From assembly GCA_034659995.1 (NCBI GenBank), contig JAYEIH010000107.1:1-39316 (forward strand): a DNA stretch of 39,316 nucleotides. Reading direction: 5' to 3'. Both the position numbers and the translations under genes were made by a program. The notes below the pieces were generated by a model, which searched no databases, was not told where the DNA came from, and saw only the letters and a program-made list of their open reading frames with translations. This DNA comes from JAYEIH01 sp034659995 (lineage in GTDB: Archaea > Methanobacteriota_B > Thermococci > Methanofastidiosales > B48-G16). Below, in pieces: positions 31,840 through 39,316 of the stretch (positions are counted from its first letter, which is position 1; every line of letters starts with the position of its first letter).

Positions 31840-32064
31840 CTATTCGGCAACGAAAGAGTGCCGGATCATGAGGATTCTCGTTGGCCTCTCAATGCCTATG
31901 ATATTTCCACACGGACATTTCACCTTTCCGTTTTCTTTCACGCTGTAATCTTCCATAATTCTTTTTTTGTAGCATCTGATAAGGTTACCATCACCGTATT
32001 TTACGTATCTGAACGTAACCCTCCCGCATTCACTGCATTTGATCTCTAACGTTCTCCGTCTCAT
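31840..32064 (-). CDS. Small Zn-ribbon protein
   Basis: The 74-aa protein (79 if ATG 32079 is used) has zinc-binding pairs CSEC (C10, C13) and CPC (C50, C52) plus C31, with a basic N-terminus MRRRTLEIKCSEC. This is a Zn-ribbon of the kind found in archaeal RNA-binding or transcription-linked small proteins. The stop is followed closely by the lyase-remnant region. I cannot name a family with confidence. Confidence 0.7.
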   Translation of the reverse strand: MRRRTLEIKCSECGRVTFRYVKYGDGNLIRCYKKRIMEDYSVKENGKVKCPCGNIIGIERPTRILMIRHSFVAE

Positions 32065-32359
32065 TGTATGCCCATACAAAAACTGTTATTCTTTACAATT
32101 TTTTATGTTTTTCATGAGAATTCTCTTCTATGTTTATAAATGTTCTCTTTCTCTTCTCCTCCGAAGACGGATTTTATAACGAGTATTACGCGAGTGCACT
32201 CATTAGAGATCGGGAAGACAGCAGTTCCAGAAAATCATTCCGTGTATTTCTATTTGTTCAAATTCCAAAATTCTTTTCTCTCATGGAAAGATATTTTTCG
32301 TGAACACATCCAAAAAAAGAAAATATACAGATATTCACAGATCACCATCCCTCCTTCTT
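32065..32359. other. AT-rich spacer, no gene recognised
   Basis: These 295 bases have no convincing ORF. A TATA-like ATTTATAAAC (minus strand, 32133-32142) may be a promoter for the Zn-ribbon gene about 70 nt away. Nothing else is recognised. Confidence 0.5.
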
Positions 32360-34060
32360 TCAGTCGATAAAAATCTCTATCTCTATGATATCATGAATAA
32401 AATTTCCTGTTGCGTGGATCTGAACTGCGTGTACTCCTGTAGGAGCTGATTCCGGTATCGTTAGCGATACGGCGTATGTCTGAACGGAATGTGGGGAAAT
32501 ATCCGCGGAGTGAGGTGTTACATCAATCTGTGCCCAGGGAAGGCCAATAATCTCTAATTGAACATTATACGCAGGAAGGATACCGGTATTATATACGTCT
32601 ATGGAGATTTCATTTTCTCCGCGCTCGAGGTATAATCTCCCTGTTTTCAGCCCATTCTCAACTGCAAAGGTTCCGCTGGATTCTATGGCCAAAATGTTGA
32701 CCTTCCACAGCCGCTGTACCACCGAGCGTAGTGGTGTAATGGCTGTTTCTTCCGTAGCTATTCCAGAGCCGCCATTATCAGAACTGAAGGATGCTACATT
32801 TGTGAGTCCTCCTTCCTCGGCATCTACCTCTCCGCTGATTTGGATTGTGGCGCTCTCTCCAGCAGCTATAGCTGTGAATGTCCATCTATCATTAGTGCTC
32901 GGATCAGGGGAAGGCGTTGCACCGGTAAACAGGAATCCGCTGTCGTATGATTCTGTAACAATAACGTTACTGGCCGGTGTGGGTCCATTGTTTGTTACCG
33001 TTATCCTGTAGGTAAGATTGTTTCCAGGAACGGCCGTTTCTTTATCTGCTGTCTTTTTTATGCTGAGGGTTGTGACACCTTCTTCAGTTCCTAATGAGGC
33101 CTGCGGTTCGGGGTCTGTGTACTTTCTCACTCTTAGTTTATCATAATATCCCGGACCGTCGCTTCCACCATAATGTTGCAATCCTACAATTGAAAGCTCA
33201 TCATAGATATCCCACGCAGAAAAATTTGTAAGTTCGGTCCCAGCCATATACAAATGTTGCAAGAGTCCGTTGTGTACAATAGCTTCAATGTCATACCATG
33301 TTGCTCTTGCAATATTATAACTGTGAAGAGGCGTTCCAAAGTGATTAGTTCCTCCTGTTGTTATAGAGCCAACTATCTGGTTCGAACCTGCCCTAAAATA
33401 AATAGAGTTCCAGTTGTTTCCATCTGTTCCTGAAATTACTGCTCCCGGATGCGGTTGATTGTTATTCTCCTGTTCATCCCTTATTTTAATCTGGACAGCA
33501 TAGCTATCTAAACTTGGGATAGATTTGTATATCCATCCGGGATACCCGCTTGCACCGTCTGTATACAATACATTTTCATTATTAAGTAATGTCGCTGCAA
33601 ACTCAGCTGTATCACCACTCCATCCAGAGTATGAATCAAAATCATCAAAGAACTCAAAGGTGTTCGGTCCACTGCTCATACTCAATGCAGTGGGGTTTCC
33701 GTAGTACAGAAAGAGCGTTTCTGTTGAGGATCCATTGATAGTAGGAACCTTCACCCAGAGGATGGACTCCCCGCCGTCGTTCCATTTTTCAATCCAGTAG
33801 TTCAGCTCGTTACCATGATCGTCTATGAACCTAATATCCTCTCCATTATCCATAGCTTTTGCATAATTAAAACCGGCACCAAGCGTTATTTTTACCTGAT
33901 AATCTATGAGAGTGTTTGGATTGCTCGCGTTATCTACTGTCACCGCCATTCTATACTGCCAATCATAGTTCCACCATGAATCTCCTTTTGTTTGTGGCAT
34001 ACCGAGCATGGAAACAGCAATCAAACAAATGATTATAACTGATGTTGCTTTTATTCTCAT
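32360..34060 (-). CDS. Secreted DUF2341/DUF11 surface protein
   Basis: The 566-aa protein has a signal peptide (IKATSVIIICLIAVSMLG). A DUF2341-type domain follows (WWNYDWQYRMAVTVDN, then DIRFIDDHGNELNYWIEKW and LFLYYGNPTA). A concanavalin-like (LamG) beta domain spans about 130-320. A DUF11 repeat (AVPGNNLTYRITVTNNGPTPASNVIVTE) and a C-terminal NEW3-like domain (LTIPESAPTGVHAVQIHA) come next. It is probably an extracellular structural or adhesive protein. There is no C-terminal transmembrane anchor, so it is released or bound to the surface layer. ATG 34060 lies about 26 nt after the TATA box at 34080-34090. Confidence 0.85.
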   Translation of the reverse strand: MRIKATSVIIICLIAVSMLGMPQTKGDSWWNYDWQYRMAVTVDNASNPNTLIDYQVKITLGAGFNYAKAMDNGEDIRFIDDHGNELNYWIEKWNDGGESILWVKVPTINGSSTETLFLYYGNPTALSMSSGPNTFEFFDDFDSYSGWSGDTAEFAATLLNNENVLYTDGASGYPGWIYKSIPSLDSYAVQIKIRDEQENNNQPHPGAVISGTDGNNWNSIYFRAGSNQIVGSITTGGTNHFGTPLHSYNIARATWYDIEAIVHNGLLQHLYMAGTELTNFSAWDIYDELSIVGLQHYGGSDGPGYYDKLRVRKYTDPEPQASLGTEEGVTTLSIKKTADKETAVPGNNLTYRITVTNNGPTPASNVIVTESYDSGFLFTGATPSPDPSTNDRWTFTAIAAGESATIQISGEVDAEEGGLTNVASFSSDNGGSGIATEETAITPLRSVVQRLWKVNILAIESSGTFAVENGLKTGRLYLERGENEISIDVYNTGILPAYNVQLEIIGLPWAQIDVTPHSADISPHSVQTYAVSLTIPESAPTGVHAVQIHATGNFIHDIIEIEIFID

Positions 34061-34079
34061 ACGGTATGTATACATGACC

Positions 34080-34090
34080 CATTTAAAAGT
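34080..34090 (-). promoter_or_regulatory. TATA box of the DUF2341 gene
   Basis: CTTTTAAATGG on the minus strand, about 26 nt before ATG 34060. Confidence 0.5.
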
Positions 34091-34175
34091 CTTTCCCTTT
34101 TTTTAACACGCCAGAGAGGAAATCATGAGAGTATGGTGAGTAGCACCATGAAATTTTCTTAATACTTTTCCGCAG

Positions 34176-35801
34176 TTATTCGACGGCAACTGAGATCACG
34201 ATCTCATCCTGCCGAGTGCCATCGTCTGCGGTAACGATTATTTCGGCTTCATCTCCAGATTTGGCGTCTGGGGGGGGTATTATGGTAATGAGGAGTTCCT
34301 TGGAAATATAATTCTCTGAATCTATATTAAGAGTATCATTGGAAAAAAATACCTTCCATCCCTGTGGTGCATCGGCTGTGAAAGATACGGTGTAATCTCT
34401 GGAACTCTTTTCTATATAAGCAAAAAACGATACGATGTCGTTTTTGTTGATAGTTTCCGATACGTACGTCTTTTTTTCTGGGAGAGATGTAATTTCTTGT
34501 GTTGATCTGTGCAATTCACTAAAATTTGCATTCGATACTCCAACGTCTCCATAGCATATGTGCTGAGGCATGAATATTGTTTCTGGTACTAATTGCGATC
34601 GTGGCATCCAGTATGACGACTCAAACTCGACAAATCCTTCTTCAGGAATGTATACAACTATCCAAGCGTGACATGCTGCAGATTCATACTCGGAATCTGC
34701 AACATATCCTCCTGACCGCATCGCCGGAATACCTGCAGCCCGCAAGAGAGCAATGGCGAGGTGTGCAAAGTTCACGCAGTTCCCTTTCTTATGTTCAAGT
34801 GTCTTCTTCGCATCGGCAAAGAGCACGCCTTCGCACACTTTAAGATGTTTCGAGCACGTATACTGGATGTTGTACCTCACCCAGTTCAGTATCTTCACCG
34901 CCGCATCCATTGCAGACTCAGCCCCCTCTACAATCTCCTCTGCCTGGCGCACGATCTCAGGATCATCGGACTGTATAGATGGCTCTGGGTTGAGATGAGG
35001 AAGCGACTGCGTCTCTAGAGGGTATTTGGACTGTGTAATGAATGGTGAGTATCCCACGGTCGTCTTACATTTGACAGTTCTCGTCACTACAACTTCTTCC
35101 GGAGGGTCTGTCCACTCTACCCTCTCGTATCTCGCTCCCGATTCATCCTTTTTTCTCATGGTCTTCTCGGGTAGCTCACTGTACCCGATCTCCTGCTCGA
35201 GGACCTGCTGTGAGAAGTGATAACTCGAGATAGAGGGAATGAGAACGGTCTGTACGTACATCTGGTTCCCAGGTTCGCCTTCTAAGTGTATCGTATACTC
35301 GTACGTCGTTGTCTGGGAAAATGTCCCGTCCAGTGTGTAGAAAAATGAAGGTTCTTCCTCTGTGGGTGTCTCCGTTGGTGGGTCTGTCGTTGGGGTAGGT
35401 GTCGTGGTGGGTTCCGCCGACGCAACGAAGATAGTTTTTGTCAGATATCCCGCGGCAATTTCTACCTCACCCTCCGTATCCAGTACCTCCTGAAACTCGA
35501 CTGTCTTGTAGCTTTTTGCATCGATTTCTATTTCTTTTTTCAGGATTTTCATCCCAATTGTAACGATGGTCTCGTATTTCCCTGCATCACCGGTGTTCTG
35601 CACATCGACGAGAATGGTGAGGATATCTCCCGCCGTAGGTTCTTTTGGGATTACACGGAGATCAACGATCTCGCACTGCAATGATGTACTCGATGGCGAT
35701 GAAGGAGATGGTGTCTGTTCGATCTCTCCTTCGATACATCCACTGAGTACCGAAAGAATAATTATCGATACTACCCATAGGGCTGTACCACGGTGTTTCA
35801 T
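34176..35801 (-). CDS. Transglutaminase-like lipoprotein
   Basis: The 541-aa product has a signal sequence and lipobox (ILSVLSGC, C22), a Ser/Pro-rich linker, and a CARDB-like beta domain (residues 45-125, VDVQNTGDAGKYE). A Thr/Pro linker precedes a transglutaminase-like core: C342 in KKGNCVNFAHLA, H378 in AACHAWIVVY and an acidic residue E394 in FVEFESSY, where Asp is usual. Another beta domain follows. It is an extracellular membrane-anchored protein, more likely a peptidase or amidase fold than a true cross-linker. ATG 35801 lies about 26 nt after a TATA box at 35823-35833. Confidence 0.85.
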   Translation of the reverse strand: MKHRGTALWVVSIIILSVLSGCIEGEIEQTPSPSSPSSTSLQCEIVDLRVIPKEPTAGDILTILVDVQNTGDAGKYETIVTIGMKILKKEIEIDAKSYKTVEFQEVLDTEGEVEIAAGYLTKTIFVASAEPTTTPTPTTDPPTETPTEEEPSFFYTLDGTFSQTTTYEYTIHLEGEPGNQMYVQTVLIPSISSYHFSQQVLEQEIGYSELPEKTMRKKDESGARYERVEWTDPPEEVVVTRTVKCKTTVGYSPFITQSKYPLETQSLPHLNPEPSIQSDDPEIVRQAEEIVEGAESAMDAAVKILNWVRYNIQYTCSKHLKVCEGVLFADAKKTLEHKKGNCVNFAHLAIALLRAAGIPAMRSGGYVADSEYESAACHAWIVVYIPEEGFVEFESSYWMPRSQLVPETIFMPQHICYGDVGVSNANFSELHRSTQEITSLPEKKTYVSETINKNDIVSFFAYIEKSSRDYTVSFTADAPQGWKVFFSNDTLNIDSENYISKELLITIIPPPDAKSGDEAEIIVTADDGTRQDEIVISVAVE

Positions 35802-35822
35802 ACTGCTTATACACTATTTTCT

Positions 35823-35833
35823 CTATTTAAACT
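35823..35833 (-). promoter_or_regulatory. TATA box of the transglutaminase gene
   Basis: AGTTTAAATAG on the minus strand, about 26 nt before ATG 35801. The remaining spacer 35834-36027 has no recognised gene. Confidence 0.5.
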
Positions 35834-36027
35834 TTATCTCTCAGAGAAAGAACAATTCTTTGCGTCATGTTTTCTACGGGTAAGAGTAGGGCGTTCGGTG
35901 GGGAAATGGCCGGAAGGTGCACATAACTTGGGCTGCTGGCTTGGATAGTTGGGGAAGTCTGCAATATGAAGGGAAAAAAGTTTGTTTTCTAACCTAACTA
36001 TATAAAAGAAAATAAAAAAAAGAAAAA

Positions 36028-37305
36028 TTACTGCGTCGACTGCGTTATATTAACATCCTTCACGAGGACGTACGGCGCGATACCGGGCTCTTCAACCTCG
36101 TACCACCATTTTACCATCTGTCGCTCTCGCGAGAGGGCTGCGATATTCTTGTAGAGGTTCAGCATGTTGTCGCTGACTCTTATGTCTTTCCACGACTCCC
36201 TTATCTCGCCGTTTTCGTAGTAAAAGATGGCATCTCTGGGGATTGTGGAGAAATCGCCGGTCATTCTGTTCTGAAACCGGGTGTACCATGTGTTTGTGAG
36301 GTACAGTCCTGTGAAATCCTCGAAGAGCTCCTCCTTACTGCGGTTTCCCGGCTCTATCTCAAAGTTCCATGAGCCCGGGGCAACGAGGCCGGCGTTACCC
36401 GTTGTTTCTGTCTCAAAGCGGTGGGCCGTGGAGGTGTTGTGGAGATATGTTTTGTACACTCCGTTCTCTATTATCTTGTTTTCGCCTGTGGAAGCGCCCT
36501 CGTCATCAAATCGTCGTGCGTACAGTCCCTCTCCCGTATCGATCATGGTGAAGAACTCCGGTGCTACCTTCTCGCCTATCTTGTCTTTGAAAAACGACAT
36601 GCCCGCTTCCACATTGAATGCCGAGGCGGAGCCGAGGGTGTAGTTGACCATGCTCCCGAAGAATAGAGGATCGAGTATCAGATCGTACTGTCCGACTGTG
36701 CCTCCTTTGGGATTTCTGTACATCTTGGCAAGGGCTGATGCCTCTCTCGCTGCCGAAGCGGGATCGAAGTTGCTCAGGTCCCGCGCCACATTCACCCTGT
36801 GTCCTGATACCAGGTCTTCCAAAAAGACCCTGATGGAAAACTCAATGCTCGTGGTCTCGTCCTTCGCACGGGTGCACGGTGTGGCTATACGGGTTTTCAC
36901 GTGGTGTTTGTAGACCGTTCCTGCGCCCGTTCCCTCTATCTCATTCAGCGCGTCGTGCACGTACTCCTTGCAGTCTGCACCAATTATCTTTTTGTCGAAT
37001 GATGGCTTTCTGTAGTCAAATCCATCTTTAGCAGTGCCGTGGTAGCTCTTGTTCTCGCCGGTCTTCTTCACGAGTGTCATTACCTTTTTTAAGGATTTGT
37101 CCACATCCTCAAAGTTCTTTAGGGTTGTGGAGAACGTTTTATTACCCACGGCAACGAAGATATCCGCCGTTTTTTCAAGCCAGTTCTTGGCGATATCGAT
37201 CCTGTTTCTTGAGAACCGCACCTGTTCGATATCATCATCGGTGATCTTGACAACTGCCTCATCCGCTCCCAGATCGAGGAGCTTATTCATCATCTCTTTT
37301 TCCAT
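36028..37305 (-). CDS. TldE/PmbA-family protein (second TldE-type copy)
   Basis: The 425-aa protein belongs to the TldD/PmbA family but lacks the HExxxH zinc motif of TldD, as PmbA/TldE subunits do. Family signatures are FSRNRIDIAKNW near the N-terminus, GQYDLILDPLFFGSM in the middle, and the ENGVYKTYLHNTSTAHRF and TTGNAG stretches. In characterised systems TldD and TldE form a heterodimeric metalloprotease that opens unstructured peptides. It follows the TldD gene after 4 nt, with GGTGAT before ATG 37305. Confidence 0.9.
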   Translation of the reverse strand: MEKEMMNKLLDLGADEAVVKITDDDIEQVRFSRNRIDIAKNWLEKTADIFVAVGNKTFSTTLKNFEDVDKSLKKVMTLVKKTGENKSYHGTAKDGFDYRKPSFDKKIIGADCKEYVHDALNEIEGTGAGTVYKHHVKTRIATPCTRAKDETTSIEFSIRVFLEDLVSGHRVNVARDLSNFDPASAAREASALAKMYRNPKGGTVGQYDLILDPLFFGSMVNYTLGSASAFNVEAGMSFFKDKIGEKVAPEFFTMIDTGEGLYARRFDDEGASTGENKIIENGVYKTYLHNTSTAHRFETETTGNAGLVAPGSWNFEIEPGNRSKEELFEDFTGLYLTNTWYTRFQNRMTGDFSTIPRDAIFYYENGEIRESWKDIRVSDNMLNLYKNIAALSRERQMVKWWYEVEEPGIAPYVLVKDVNITQSTQ

Positions 37306-37309
37306 ACTA

Positions 37310-38692
37310 TCACCTGAACCTCACATTTCTGAGTCGGATTGTCGGCCCGCCCATCCAGACATCAAGTCCCTGCATGGGATCGCTCTTTCCGCACATTCCC
37401 GCGGTGAACTTGAGGTCCTTTCCGGCGGCATCCACTGCCTTGTAAAAGCCGGGCGTTGTTATCTCGAGCACCGGTCTTTTGATGGGGTCCGTTACCTCGC
37501 CATTTTTTATAATATATGACTCTCTGCCGATGTAGCGCTGGTTATACCGTTTGTCATCGATATTCCACTCGGTGAAGTTTTTCATGTAAATCCCGCGGTC
37601 GATGTCCTTAACGAGTTCTTCAAAGGAGTAATCACCGGGCTCAAAATGGGTGTTGGACATTCGCGGTATCGGCTCACGATTGTACGCAGAGGCTCGCGCC
37701 GCTCCGTTGCTCTTGATACCCATTTTATAGGCCGTCTCCCTGCTGTGGAGAAACTCGTTGATCTTTCCATTTTTGTAGAGATGCTTTTTCCGTGCCTTGA
37801 CACCGTCTTCATCGTATTTGTAGTAGCCGAAGCTGTGTTCTATGGTGGGATCCTCAGCGATACTCACGTACTCGCTCCCCACAACAGTACCGATCATATT
37901 CTCCTTAATAAAGGATTCTCCTGCCTGTGAGGACTCCCTCCCCATAATTCTGTCGGCCTCCGTGGGATGACCGCAGGACTCGTGGACCGCAATGCCCGTA
38001 ACCTCAGGCCCGCAGAGCAGATCGAATTTGCCTTCAGGCGCTTTTTTTCCCTGATTTGCCACCTTATCGAGTCCCTTTACCTCTTCCACACATCTTTTTT
38101 TCAGATCCCATTCATCGAAGGCTTCATAGCCTCCGGAGTAGCCAAAAGATTTGTATGCCTGCTCAACGCTCTTTCCCTTCACTGTGAGGAAGTAAAAGAA
38201 CTTGATCTTTGGATGGTAGGCCGTTATCCTTGCGCCGTCGGAGTTTACGTACTTCTTTTCTACCACAGTATCTTGGAGCTGGAGTACCCGGGCAACTATG
38301 CCCACTCCTATGTCCATCATCTTTTTATCCAGGTCTTTTAGATACTCTGTTTTCCATTCGATACCTGTGTTCTCTATCTTTTTCTTCTGGGGTACCTTCC
38401 ATTTATCCTTATAGGGCCTCTCTTTGGAGAGTCCGATCTTGTTTTTATTGTTTTTGGCCATTTTTAGGGCTTTTTCTACTAGTTTAGCGGTATCACCCGA
38501 TCTGTTTGTGGAGGCAAAGCCTATACCACCCTTGTGGAGGACTCTCAGGCTTATACCCTTCTCTTCACCCACGTTTACCGCATCCACATTTCCGTTTTTC
38601 ATTACCAGTGTTTTTTCCAGTGTTTTTTCATACCGTGCTTCAGCAAAATCCACCTTTTTTCCTGCCTTTTCAAGAACTGCTTCCATATCCAT
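37310..38692 (-). CDS. tldD: TldD-family metalloprotease subunit
   Basis: The 460-aa protein carries the zinc-binding HExxxH motif, HESCGH (H237, E238, H242), in GPEVTGIAVHESCGHPTEAD. It also has the TldD landmarks DGARITAYHPK, GREAYIIKNGE-like GRESYIIKNGEVTDP and the C-terminal MCGKSDPMQGLDVWMGGP. It is the catalytic subunit that pairs with a TldE partner. GGTGAT precedes ATG 38692. Eight nt separate it from the upstream TldE-type gene. Confidence 0.93.
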   Translation of the reverse strand: MDMEAVLEKAGKKVDFAEARYEKTLEKTLVMKNGNVDAVNVGEEKGISLRVLHKGGIGFASTNRSGDTAKLVEKALKMAKNNKNKIGLSKERPYKDKWKVPQKKKIENTGIEWKTEYLKDLDKKMMDIGVGIVARVLQLQDTVVEKKYVNSDGARITAYHPKIKFFYFLTVKGKSVEQAYKSFGYSGGYEAFDEWDLKKRCVEEVKGLDKVANQGKKAPEGKFDLLCGPEVTGIAVHESCGHPTEADRIMGRESSQAGESFIKENMIGTVVGSEYVSIAEDPTIEHSFGYYKYDEDGVKARKKHLYKNGKINEFLHSRETAYKMGIKSNGAARASAYNREPIPRMSNTHFEPGDYSFEELVKDIDRGIYMKNFTEWNIDDKRYNQRYIGRESYIIKNGEVTDPIKRPVLEITTPGFYKAVDAAGKDLKFTAGMCGKSDPMQGLDVWMGGPTIRLRNVRFR

Positions 38693-38700
38693 GCTATCAC

Positions 38701-39315
38701 CTAAAACTCCGTTCCTCCTGTGAAACGGAACTTTTTTATCTTCAGTTTGGGAACCCTCACTCCGCCACCTCTATATGAGAAACTCTCGAGCTTTGTTTTC
38801 TTTCCGATGAGTTCCACGGTCCTCAGTGCTTCAAGAACGTTCTGCGTGAACCGCAGATTTTTAACGGCGCCCGTGACCATACCATCCTCTATCAGGAAGG
38901 TTCCATCCCTTGTCACACCTGTAATTATTGTTTTTATCGGGTTGACGGGGTTTACATAGTGGAACCGTGTTACGAGAAGTCCCTTCTTCGTTTCGGCGAT
39001 CATCTCATCCCTATCGGAGGTACCTGATTTAAGGAACAGGTTTGTAGGAAATGGCTTCTCGGTATTAAGGAGTGCGTGTCCCGTGGACGTTTTATCCTCC
39101 TTTCCTGCCGTATACGAGTTATGAACAACGTTCTCTGCCCTTCCCTCCGTTATAAGCGGCACTCTCTGCTTTGGGACACCCTCAAAGTCAAAGGGCATGG
39201 CAAAGTTTTGCTCGTTGAGGCCGTCATCCCAGATTGTTACATCCCCCGTGATCTTTTTTCCGAGATTCCCGCACATAAAGCTTCTATGTTCCTGGTAATC
39301 TGTGGCACTGAATCC
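38701..39315 (-). CDS. TldE/PmbA-family protein, C-terminal part (cut by window edge)
   Basis: The reading frame is open to the window edge and includes GFSATDYQEHRSFMCGNLGKK before the first ATG, so the gene starts outside. The 205 residues visible match the C-terminal half of TldE/PmbA (KKITGDVTIWDDG, LLVTRFHYVN and the YRGGGVRVPKLK end). It is the first gene of a TldE-TldD-TldE unit. The stop is TAG. Confidence 0.9.
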   Translation of the reverse strand, partial: GFSATDYQEHRSFMCGNLGKKITGDVTIWDDGLNEQNFAMPFDFEGVPKQRVPLITEGRAENVVHNSYTAGKEDKTSTGHALLNTEKPFPTNLFLKSGTSDRDEMIAETKKGLLVTRFHYVNPVNPIKTIITGVTRDGTFLIEDGMVTGAVKNLRFTQNVLEALRTVELIGKKTKLESFSYRGGGVRVPKLKIKKFRFTGGTEF

Positions 39316-39316
39316 C

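Noticed and set aside
31623..31850. 75-codon ORF between the Zn-ribbon gene and the lyase remnant
   Set aside because: It starts only at TTG, has no ribosome-binding site, matches nothing I know and probably is not a gene. It may be decayed sequence.

Overview
This is an archaeal chromosome segment, almost certainly euryarchaeal in the broad sense. The evidence is aCPSF1/FttA, Pelota, an archaeal-type HisRS, geranylgeranyl reductase, tetraether-synthase (Tes) homologues, MinD and Roadblock proteins, and TATA boxes placed so that many transcripts start at or next to the start codon (leaderless). Coding DNA is AT-leaning. I cannot assign a lineage from this window. A 100-N assembly gap (5347-5446) lies inside a tandem repeat.

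Layout. 1-1118 (-): ABC-2 exporter (permease cut by the window edge and interrupted by an in-frame TAG, then its ATPase). 1256-4933 (+): overlapping operon aCPSF1 - TruA - geranylgeranyl reductase. 5115-5700 (+): tRNA-Arg(CCT) followed by a 129-bp tandem array carrying exact copies of the tRNA 3' end. 5769-7442 (+): unknown 83-aa protein, PLP-transferase-like protein and DUF502 membrane protein, all overlapping. 7453-11819 (-): 32-aa leader ORF, phytoene-desaturase-like flavoprotein, SPASM radical SAM and Tes homologue 1. 11963-15119 (-): DUF362 ferredoxin, degenerate Tes homologue 2 and a small unknown protein. 15186-16380 (-): metallo-beta-lactamase-fold protein plus flavodoxin. 16651-17186 (-): tRNA-Gly(TCC) and tRNA-Leu(CAG), each followed by hairpin elements of the same family as the tRNA-Arg array. 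17293-23602 (+): two Roadblock proteins, MinD, a small membrane coiled-coil protein, a giant COG1361-type surface protein, then Pelota. 23599-25831 (-): thioredoxin-fold protein and NapH-like polyferredoxin. 25906-27978: isochorismatase-fold hydrolase, tRNA-Gln, HisRS (-) and tRNA-Phe. 28003-31318 (-): nitroreductase, M1-like metallopeptidase lipoprotein and sugar-nucleotide epimerase. 31370-32064 (-): argininosuccinate-lyase remnant and a Zn-ribbon protein. 32360-35801 (-): two secreted proteins (DUF2341/DUF11 and transglutaminase lipoprotein). 36028-39315 (-): TldE - TldD - TldE operon, the first gene cut by the window edge.

How the parts may work together. The 3902-15119 region holds several enzymes that plausibly act on membrane isoprenoids or lipids (GGR, desaturase-like flavoprotein, three radical SAM enzymes, ferredoxin), interrupted by the tRNA-Arg array. 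The Roadblock-MinD-membrane-surface-protein operon looks like an intracellular NTPase/adaptor switch linked to an envelope protein. The most unusual feature is the tRNA-tail element family. Units of about 128-129 bp sit directly downstream of tRNA genes, fold into serial hairpins with a conserved GGATG...CATTT stem, and end in a copy of the upstream tRNA's own 3' end. They look like either very small tRNA-targeting mobile elements or a structured RNA family co-transcribed with tRNAs.
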